From contig JALUUA010000151.1 in the NCBI GenBank assembly GCA_027021605.1, forward strand, positions 1 through 10,912: 10,912 bases of DNA, given 5' to 3'. A program made the position numbers and the translations under genes. The stretch comes from Candidatus Bipolaricaulota bacterium. GTDB lineage: Bacteria > Bipolaricaulota > Bipolaricaulia > RBG-16-55-9. The notes beneath the pieces were generated by a model. The model did no database searches. It was given only the letters and a program-made list of their open reading frames with translations, and was not told the DNA's origin. This document shows positions 6,265 to 10,912 of the stretch, piece by piece. The stretch's first letter is position 1. The number at the start of each line of letters is the position of its first letter.

Positions 6265-7540
6265 CGATGCGATCCCCGAGGGCTTGGCGACGCTCGAGCG
6301 CGTCCAGATTCGCTTCTACCGCAGCGGTGAGGGGACCGCGTAGGCCGCAACGGAGATCGGGCCGGGGGTCGGCCTGCTCCCCAAGCCCCCAAGCGGACCC
6401 TGGCAGGCTGCTCCCTTGCTCGGGTGGGGGGAAGCCGAAGTCGATCACCAGCTCTTCCGGCTCCAGGCGCAAGCGGTCGCCCTCGCGGATTAAGCGGAAG
6501 CGGCCGGTGGACACCTCAAACTCTAGGCGCCAAAAGGTCTTGGGACAATCGATGGTAATCTCCCCCTCCACCGTCCACCCCTGGGCCGTCCGCCATTGAC
6601 CGGGAGCGATCTGCCATTCCGGGGGCACCTCATGGGCCAGCCAGTCGAGGAGTTGCCTCAGGCGTGGGGAATCCGGCGGATCGTCCTCGGGCTTCCACGT
6701 GTCCAGGATCAAAGTCAGCTGAACGCGACCGGGACAAGGGCCTACCCCTTCTACGTCAGGGATATCACCGGAATACTCGTCTAGCACGAAGTCCCTATTT
6801 TCCGGCCCTTGAGGGGGTTTGAGGACGATGAGATGGTGCTCTCTTTCCGTCAGGGTGGCTTCAGCGCCTGCATTGCCGGCAAGCCAGATGGTCACGTCGA
6901 CCCTGACGCTGATGCGATCGTCGTCCCCTTGAACGGCCGTGACTCTTAGGAGGACCATCGTCATGACGCAGAAGCAGGGAATGCCCCTGGGCGGCGGGAC
7001 GCGCGGGGAGCCCGGTCCTCCCGGTCCCCCCGGCCCTTCCGGGGGGACGGTGCAATCAGCGGCGGTATTCGGCGGCAGCCGGATCGGATCGTCCTCCACG
7101 GTGAAGGACCCTCGGGCCCGCAGGCCCTCCACGAGCGTCACGGTCGTGCCGCCGGGCTCCCCCGGTTGCGTGGCGGCATCGTACTCCACGATGACCGCCC
7201 GCCTCCCCGGCTCGGCGTCCTCGGCAATCCGGAAGCAGACGGTGAAGGTGAGCTTACCTTCCCGGATGAACTGCTCCTTCTCCCAGCCGACGACGGTGAT
7301 GCCCTCCGGGGGCCGAAACTTGACGTCGTTGATGCGGGCCCAATAGAGCTCGGGGTCCGTGATCTCCACGGTGATTTCCACGCACAAACATCGGGCTCCC
7401 GGCTGACCGCTGGGAGGATCCACCGTTAGGGGGTCGACCGCCCAGACGGGCTGCGTTGCCATGAGCCCGCCCATCAACCCGACGAGCCCGATCCCCACGG
7501 TTCTCCGGAAAAGGGCGTTGGGAAGCCTGTTGGAAAGCAT
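6080..7540 (-). CDS. Secreted cysteine-containing Ig-like protein, third gene of the envelope operon; 3' end runs into rearranged DNA
   Basis: I do not recognise a named family. The N-terminus MLSNRLPNALFRRTVGIGLV through MATQPVWA is a Sec signal peptide with likely cleavage after A34. Residues 36-148 look like an IPT/TIG-type Ig fold: VDPPSGQPGA near the start and IAEDAEPGRRAVIVEYD near the end. A Gly/Pro linker (167-186, GPGGPGGPG) leads to a second beta-rich region headed CFC (189-191), echoing CLC (51-53). The ATG at 7540 follows a GAGGTGAAGG ribosome site and lies 23 bp after the upstream beta-helix gene. From residue 400 on, the frame is the antisense of the DUF190 remnant and then of ispF; the last ~60 residues are Arg/Pro-rich and unlike the rest, so the natural C-terminus is probably lost or ends near residue 399. 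Bases 6721-6840 are 57% G+C, below neighbours. Confidence 0.7.
   Translation of the reverse strand: MLSNRLPNALFRRTVGIGLVGLMGGLMATQPVWAVDPLTVDPPSGQPGARCLCVEITVEITDPELYWARINDVKFRPPEGITVVGWEKEQFIREGKLTFTVCFRIAEDAEPGRRAVIVEYDAATQPGEPGGTTVTLVEGLRARGSFTVEDDPIRLPPNTAADCTVPPEGPGGPGGPGSPRVPPPRGIPCFCVMTMVLLRVTAVQGDDDRISVRVDVTIWLAGNAGAEATLTEREHHLIVLKPPQGPENRDFVLDEYSGDIPDVEGVGPCPGRVQLTLILDTWKPEDDPPDSPRLRQLLDWLAHEVPPEWQIAPGQWRTAQGWTVEGEITIDCPKTFWRLEFEVSTGRFRLIREGDRLRLEPEELVIDFGFPPPEQGSSLPGSAWGLGEQADPRPDLRCGLRGPLTAAVEANLDALERRQALGDRIVKDRQKPLDPLRGVHDLHNDAIPRFPRLRRARPTRGARRPGRRRPPPAPAPPSPRGAWPSR
6200..6343 (+). pseudogene. C-terminal remnant of a DUF190-family gene
   Basis: Frame 2 from base 6200 reads 47 residues and then TAG: DRIVVEIVDTPERIEGFLPI, then LDDAIPEGLATLERVQIRFY and a short tail. 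This matches my knowledge of the C-terminal half of DUF190 proteins, where a beta-strand of the form VVVEIVDT is followed by a helix (ERIEAFLP), then EGLVTLE and a final strand. Whole family members are about 100-115 residues. Upstream of 6200 the same frame is only a shadow of ispF, so the N-terminal half is absent. No convincing start codon with a ribosome site precedes it (a GTG at 6212 follows a G-run), so I call it a truncated leftover; a translated 44-residue peptide is not excluded. DUF190 function is unknown; some members lie beside crcB fluoride exporters, which are not seen here. Confidence 0.65.
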
Positions 7541-7563
7541 GATCCTTCACCTCAACTTTGGGT

Positions 7564-9078
7564 TTAGAACCCCGGCGGCACCTTCGCTTTAGCCGCCTCG
7601 GTCCCGCAGAGGTTCCACGCGGGACTTCGCCCGTTGTTCCGGAGTTGGTTCCCCGACCCCGCGATCTCGATGAACTCGTCCTCGTCGATCCACAACCCGC
7701 AGTTGTCGCTGTTTTGAACGACGTTCTCGACGAACTCCGCCCGGACGCCCTCCAGGGGGATGTCGGGGTGGCCCACCCAGACGCCCCAGTCGTTGTACTG
7801 GATCGTGTTGCGGCGCAGGGTGGCCACGGCGTCCTCCGTGAGGATCACCCCGATCTGGACCTCCCCCAGCCCGCGATGGCCCTCGATCACCGTGTCTTCC
7901 ACGAGCAGCTCGCCCTCGGCCCCCACGGAGATCCCGTAGCCGAACCAGCCCTCGTGCGGGCGATTCGCGGCGATGCGGCTGCGACGGACCTCCAGGCGGG
8001 AGGCGTCGTAGAGGTTGAGCCCCGCGAAGGTGTTCCCCTCGATCGTCGCCTCCTCGATGAGCACTCGGGAGGGCTCTCCCCCGGCATCGCGGGCGGCGAG
8101 CCCGTAGCCGCCGTTGCCCCTCAGGACGCTTCGCACCACGCGCACCGCGCTCCCCCGGGCGCGCACCCCGTGTCCGTCCTGACCCGGCGTGGCCGGGAAC
8201 GTGTGGAGCACCCGGGACCCCTCGATCCTCACCCCGGAGAGTCGGGCGAAGACCCCCACGCGGACGTTCTCCGTCACGATCACCCGACGCAGGGTGACGT
8301 CCGCGCTGTTCTCGATGTGAACTCCACCGCCGCGCTCTTCCGGCCCGGCCCCGCTGCCGTCGCGCACCGTGAGGTTCCACACCACGACGGGAGCTTCCAC
8401 GCCCACGAGGGAGAGGACCGGCCCTTGGCGGTTGCCCCGGAGCACCGTCTGCGCGGGGTCCGTGCCCAGGCCCACGAGCGTGAGGCCCTTCCCGATCGTA
8501 AGGCCCCCCACGGCGTACGCCCCGGGCTGCAGGCAGACCACGGAGCCCTTCGCCGCCTGGGCGATCACGGACGCGAGGGGCTGAGCGGGGGTTGCCGTCA
8601 CCTCGCACTCCACGTCCGGGCGCTCCCCTTCGGTTTCCGTTCCGGGTTGGGACCCCGATCCCGAAGCCGAAGCCCGCAGGCAAACGCTGGCGGAGATGAA
8701 CGGCCCCTGCGGCCCCTGGAGCACGAATTTCACGCGGAGCCCCGGGGTGTAGCCCTCTTTCTCCACGAGCACGTCGATCTTGGCCGCCGCGTCGGGGACG
8801 TTGAAGGCCAAAATCAAGATGACCGCGGAGAACTTCCCATCGGGGCCCGTCGTGCCCTGGGCCAGGACTTCGTCGTCCTCGGAGGCGTTCACGACGGTGA
8901 CGCGGGCGCCCGCAATCGGCTCCCCGCTGTCGCAGTCCTTCACGTCCACGACCACCAGGATGGACTGCAGGGCGGGCTGCGCCACCCGGGCGCTCGGGCT
9001 CAGGGCCGAGAGCCCCAAGACGAGAAGCCCCATTCCCACCGCGATCCCCGGCTGCCAAGCGCGAACCCTTCCCTTCAC
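7564..9078 (-). CDS. Secreted right-handed parallel beta-helix protein with CarboxypepD_reg-like N-domain
   Basis: Predicted exported 504-residue protein. Residues 1-34 form a Sec signal (basic MKGRVRAW, hydrophobic GIAVGMGLLVLGLSAL, likely cut after SARVA). Residues 38-135 resemble a CarboxypepD_reg/Cna-B-like Ig fold: ILVVVDVKDCDSGEPIAGAR followed by VTVVN, then TTGPDGKF. A Ser/Gly-rich linker (136-155) precedes a pectin-lyase-fold beta-helix from about 165: VVCLQPGAYAVGGLTIGKGL, then coils with the pattern DVTLRRVIVTEN, RLEVRRSRIAANR and ATLRRNTIQYNDWGVWVG. No lyase or esterase catalytic residues can be assigned, so binding or structural carbohydrate recognition is as likely as catalysis. 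The GTG at 9078 is used; the nearby ATG at 9086 hits TGA after three codons. GGGGG lies 8 bases before the GTG. It starts 38 bp after the M23 gene and is 23 bp before the next secreted protein, so one mRNA is likely. Confidence 0.88.
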   Translation of the reverse strand: MKGRVRAWQPGIAVGMGLLVLGLSALSPSARVAQPALQSILVVVDVKDCDSGEPIAGARVTVVNASEDDEVLAQGTTGPDGKFSAVILILAFNVPDAAAKIDVLVEKEGYTPGLRVKFVLQGPQGPFISASVCLRASASGSGSQPGTETEGERPDVECEVTATPAQPLASVIAQAAKGSVVCLQPGAYAVGGLTIGKGLTLVGLGTDPAQTVLRGNRQGPVLSLVGVEAPVVVWNLTVRDGSGAGPEERGGGVHIENSADVTLRRVIVTENVRVGVFARLSGVRIEGSRVLHTFPATPGQDGHGVRARGSAVRVVRSVLRGNGGYGLAARDAGGEPSRVLIEEATIEGNTFAGLNLYDASRLEVRRSRIAANRPHEGWFGYGISVGAEGELLVEDTVIEGHRGLGEVQIGVILTEDAVATLRRNTIQYNDWGVWVGHPDIPLEGVRAEFVENVVQNSDNCGLWIDEDEFIEIAGSGNQLRNNGRSPAWNLCGTEAAKAKVPPGF

Positions 9079-9104
9079 GCTCTCATCCCCCTTCGCCTCG
9101 GTCT

Positions 9105-9126
9105 GCTACGGTTCCGCTACGGTCCC
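9105..9126 (-). repeat. Imperfect 11-bp tandem repeat over the M23 stop codon
   Basis: GCTACGGTTCC and GCTACGGTCCC stand in tandem on the plus strand (10 of 11 identical). The right-hand copy contains the complement of the TAG stop of the M23 gene (9117-9119). Its mate gives a second TAG out of frame. Confidence 0.75.
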
Positions 9127-10451
9127 TCGTGCCCCCGCCCCCGGACGGAGACGGGGATCGTCCCCTCGTCCGGGTCGTTGGTGGTCAGGGTGATTCGGCC
9201 CTGATAGCTCTCGGCCTCGGCGGGCGCGAAGGTGATCGCGATCAACTCCTTTCCGCCAGGCCGCACCGTGACACCCTCCCTAGCCACCTGGAATACGGAG
9301 TTGTTGCTCTGGAGGGAAATCTGCAGATTCGCCCGCCCGAGGTTCTCCACGATGAGCCGGTACTCCCGCGTTCCTCCAACTTGCACGCTGCCGAAGTCGA
9401 GGGAGGTCTCCGCAAGCCAAATCTCCGGCCCCTGCGGGGGCGTGGGGTGCACGAAAAAGGGCATCGTGACGTAAAGACGGTTGTTCAGGTAATATCGGAC
9501 GGTCCAGCGGCCCGTCGGCTCCCCGGCCCACGCCTCCCGCAGCCAGAACCAGTACCACCAGCTGTAGCGGTAGTACCGATCGTGGCGGAACTCCGAGCGG
9601 CGGAAGAGCCGCCCTTGGGGGTTGTAGAACTCCACCCGGGCCACGTCGCCGGCCTTTACGCTCTTTACTTGAACCCAGAAGAGGAAGAGCGGGTCGTTGC
9701 GACTGAAGTCGGTGCGGGTGGCGGGGCGCTCCTTGAGTTGCTCGAGCGTGGGCTCGAAGTTCGTCATCCCGTAGTCGAGCACCTGGAACGCGTTCTCGTA
9801 GGGGGGCTGCTCGGCCCACCACGAGACGGGGCTCCCACAGGGGCCTTGGAAGGGATCGACCACGCGATCCGAGGCGTCCCGGACCTCGAAGTGCAGGTGG
9901 GCGTCCGTGGAGCTTCCGGAGCTTCCGATCTCCGCCAGCTCCTCGCCCGCCCGCACGTGCTCGCCGACCCGAACTTTGAGCGAGTTCTTCTTGAGATGGG
10001 CGTAGATCGTGCGTATGCCCCCTGCGTGTTCGAGGATGATGTGGTTGCCGTAGCCCCCTACTCCCGTGCGCTTGTTCCGGTCGAACTGTCCGTCTTGAAC
10101 CGCGACGACCGTCCCCTCCGCGGCGGCCACCGCGTAGACCCCGCGGTCCATGAGGCGGAAGTTGAGCGCGGGGATGTCCGTTCCTCGGTGGCCGTCGTAG
10201 GTGATGGGGCCGCATTGATAGTCCTGCGCCCCCGGCCCCGAGCGGTGATCGACGTAGTTGGCGAAGAAGCAGTCTTCGTTGATCGTGCACACCAAAGGGA
10301 AGCGGAACCGCAGGGGCTCTTGAGCCTGACCCACGGGAGTTAGGAAAACCCCTCCTAGGGCAACGAGCAGGAGGAGTCCTCGGAAGAGCCACTTCATCCG
10401 GGTCAACGCGCTGCGGAATTCAGGGTTGATGCTGAGCGTTGTCATGCGCAT
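9117..10451 (-). CDS. Secreted M23 (LytM-type) metallopeptidase with C-terminal ASH/choice-of-anchor-D Ig domain
   Basis: Predicted exported zinc endopeptidase of the peptidoglycan-cross-bridge family; first gene of the three-gene operon. Signal peptide: basic residues to K20, then WLFRGLLLLVALGGVFLTPV, probable cleavage after GQA (43). The M23 domain spans about 75-200: zinc ligands H88 and D92 in GHRGTD, Y150-A-H152, and H185-L-H187 in DAHLHFEV, so the active site is complete. Four cysteines (55, 61, 80, 205) may pair. Residues 220-335 form a beta-rich region with an aromatic run Y293-W303 and GRWTVRYYLNNRLY. Residues 345-440 are an ASH/HYDIN-like domain: LDFGSVQVGGTREYRLIVEN to FAPAEAESYQGRITLTTNDP. 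The ATG at 10451 has AAAGGAGG 6 bases upstream. The target could be the cell's own wall or another cell's; M23 proteins also include non-enzymatic forms, but this one keeps its metal site. Confidence 0.93.
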   Translation of the reverse strand: MRMTTLSINPEFRSALTRMKWLFRGLLLLVALGGVFLTPVGQAQEPLRFRFPLVCTINEDCFFANYVDHRSGPGAQDYQCGPITYDGHRGTDIPALNFRLMDRGVYAVAAAEGTVVAVQDGQFDRNKRTGVGGYGNHIILEHAGGIRTIYAHLKKNSLKVRVGEHVRAGEELAEIGSSGSSTDAHLHFEVRDASDRVVDPFQGPCGSPVSWWAEQPPYENAFQVLDYGMTNFEPTLEQLKERPATRTDFSRNDPLFLFWVQVKSVKAGDVARVEFYNPQGRLFRRSEFRHDRYYRYSWWYWFWLREAWAGEPTGRWTVRYYLNNRLYVTMPFFVHPTPPQGPEIWLAETSLDFGSVQVGGTREYRLIVENLGRANLQISLQSNNSVFQVAREGVTVRPGGKELIAITFAPAEAESYQGRITLTTNDPDEGTIPVSVRGRGHEGP

Positions 10452-10457
10452 CGTAGT

Positions 10458-10465
10458 CCTCCTTT
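10458..10465 (-). promoter_or_regulatory. Strong Shine-Dalgarno site of the secreted operon
   Basis: AAAGGAGG on the minus strand with 6 bases to the ATG at 10451. It fixes that ATG rather than the second ATG two codons later, and is the strongest ribosome site in the window. Confidence 0.8.
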
Positions 10466-10491
10466 CCCCTCGCTCCGGATTCCACTATAAT
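10463..10491 (+). promoter_or_regulatory. Promoter candidate for the divergent SARP-like regulator
   Basis: A perfect TATAAT on the plus strand (10486-10491), with TTTCCC (3/6 match to -35) 17 bases upstream at 10463-10468. It overlaps the minus-strand TATAGT by four bases, so RNA polymerase cannot occupy both directions at once. Transcription would begin near 10498. Confidence 0.5.
10484..10489 (-). promoter_or_regulatory. -10 element of the secreted operon
   Basis: TATAGT on the minus strand matches 5 of 6 consensus bases and lies 32 bases before the M23 start codon. No recognisable -35 stands 16-18 bases upstream (the bases there include ACGGTT), suggesting that an activator is required. 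Confidence 0.55.
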
Positions 10492-10497
10492 GGGCTT

Positions 10498-10515
10498 GCG
10501 TTAGCGAACCGTTAA
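10498..10515 (-). promoter_or_regulatory. Direct-repeat operator candidate (SARP-type) upstream of the secreted operon
   Basis: On the minus strand, heptamer TTAACGG (10515-10509), a 4-base spacer TTCG, then heptamer CTAACGC (10504-10498). The shared core is TAACG, repeating with an 11-bp period, so both sites face the same side of the helix. The downstream copy ends exactly 8 bases before the -10 TATAGT. Heptamer direct repeats with 4-bp spacing, the last 8 bp from the -10, are described for SARP activators such as ActII-ORF4 and DnrI. The repeat is directly visible; that the adjacent regulator binds it is inference. Confidence 0.45.
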
Positions 10516-10560
10516 TGCGAAAGGACAGCGTTCGAGTCGCGCCTTCGCCCCCGCCCCTCG

Positions 10561-10912
10561 TTGCGCCCCCGGGAGGGAGGTCGACCCCCTCTGCCCAGAC
10601 GGAAGACGGGAGGGACGAGCCGAAGCCTGGAGATCCGGCTGCTGGGCGGGTTTGAGCTGCTCTCAGGTGGAAAGCCCCTGCCCCGCATCCCTACGCGCAA
10701 GGCCCGCTCCCTCTTTGCCTTTTTGGTCCTCCACCCCGATCGTGCGGTCTCGCGCGAGGCCCTGGCCGAGATGTTCTGGGGCCACCTCGACCGCACCCAC
10801 GCCTTGGGCAACTTGCGCCTGGCGCTGTGGGCCCTTCGCCGCGTGGTGGGGCCCTACTTAGAGGTGGACGCGGAGACCGTCCGCTTCCGGGCGAAGGGCT
10901 GCGCCGTGGACG
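10561..10912 (+). CDS. BTAD/SARP-family transcriptional activator, N-terminal part (cut by window end)
   Basis: The domain begins at base 10627 in frame 1: LEIRLLGGFELLSGGKPLPR, then IPTRKARSLFAFLVLHPDR, AVSREALAEMFWG and NLRLALWALRRVVGPYLEVD. This is the OmpR-like winged-helix DNA-binding domain that opens SARP and other BTAD regulators; the BTAD/TPR part would lie beyond the right edge. The start is a problem: no ATG or GTG is in frame between the TAA at 10513 and 10627. The given start is the in-frame TTG at 10561, which lacks a ribosome site; CTG at 10591 (GGAGGGAGG 10 bases upstream) or CTG at 10627 would fit the usual protein start better. An ATG at 10515 is in another frame, so a frameshift or assembly error is possible. 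It is divergent from the secreted operon, which it may control. Confidence 0.8.
   Translation, partial: MRPREGGRPPLPRRKTGGTSRSLEIRLLGGFELLSGGKPLPRIPTRKARSLFAFLVLHPDRAVSREALAEMFWGHLDRTHALGNLRLALWALRRVVGPYLEVDAETVRFRAKGCAVD

Noticed and set aside
7017..7042. Collagen-like Gly-Pro repeat
   Set aside because: Only three GPG-type units; it is best seen as a flexible linker between two domains.
9075..9086. Three-codon ATG frame whose TGA overlaps the GTG start of the beta-helix gene
   Set aside because: Could be a translational-coupling mini-frame, but it is too short to separate from chance.
7558..9204. 548-codon plus-strand open frame
   Set aside because: Longer than the real gene, but it is the complement of the beta-helix gene; the minus-strand product has a signal peptide and regular beta-helix coils and this one has neither.
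9129..10343. 404-codon plus-strand open frame
   Set aside because: Complement of the M23 gene, whose zinc motifs and signal peptide decide the coding strand.
10515..10655. 46-codon frame starting with ATG just downstream of the TATAAT
   Set aside because: No ribosome site, Pro/Gly-rich, ends inside the regulator domain in another frame; kept only as a clue to a start or frameshift problem.
1..10912. tRNA, rRNA, riboswitch, CRISPR or insertion-sequence signals
   Set aside because: Reading both strands by eye, I found no cloverleaf ends, spaced repeats, terminal inverted repeats or transposase motifs. Small RNAs cannot be excluded without a covariance-model search.

Overview
The window is GC-rich bacterial DNA, about 60-70% G+C where I counted lines by hand. 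It contains no RNA genes, insertion sequences or CRISPR. A protein ending in an outer-membrane-type beta-barrel suggests a two-membrane (diderm) cell. MraY shows a peptidoglycan wall, and IspF shows isoprenoid synthesis by the MEP pathway. Formate-tetrahydrofolate ligase fits one-carbon or Wood-Ljungdahl metabolism. A BTAD/SARP-type regulator beside secreted beta-helix and M23 proteins reminds me of deep-branching candidate phyla such as Bipolaricaulota, but this is a guess that I cannot test here.

Layout, left to right. (1) 3-2099 (+): the 3' part of a large surface protein with a peptidase-MA-like tail, a PD40/TolB-type propeller and a C-terminal beta-barrel. It ends tail to tail with (2) a class I SAM methyltransferase (2094-2750, -). 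The methyltransferase lies 42 bp downstream of (3) mraY (2793-3824, -) and probably shares its mRNA. (4) A 156-bp divergent spacer with a promoter in each direction separates mraY from (5) fhs (3981-5648, +), which is followed by ispF (5695-6264, +). (6) Just past the normal end of IspF lies the C-terminal half of a DUF190-type gene (6200-6343, +) with no front half. This looks like a deletion or recombination scar. ispF reads into it out of frame from the left, and a secreted-protein gene reads into it antisense from the right.

(7) 6080-10451 (-): three secreted-protein genes in one direction with 23- and 38-bp gaps. Their transcription order is an M23 metallopeptidase with an ASH-like Ig domain, a beta-helix protein with a CarboxypepD_reg-like domain, and a cysteine-containing Ig-like protein. 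(8) From about 10561 (+) to the right edge runs the start of a divergent BTAD/SARP-family activator.

The most interesting point is the 110-bp spacer between (7) and (8). It holds overlapping back-to-back -10 elements. On the secreted-operon side there are two heptamers (TTAACGG and CTAACGC) in direct repeat, 4 bp apart (11-bp period), ending exactly 8 bp before the -10, with no good -35. This is the geometry described for SARP-activated promoters. It suggests that the adjacent regulator switches on the envelope cassette.

No gene-free stretch exceeds 300 bp. The two largest, 3825-3980 and 10452-10560, are described as promoter regions.
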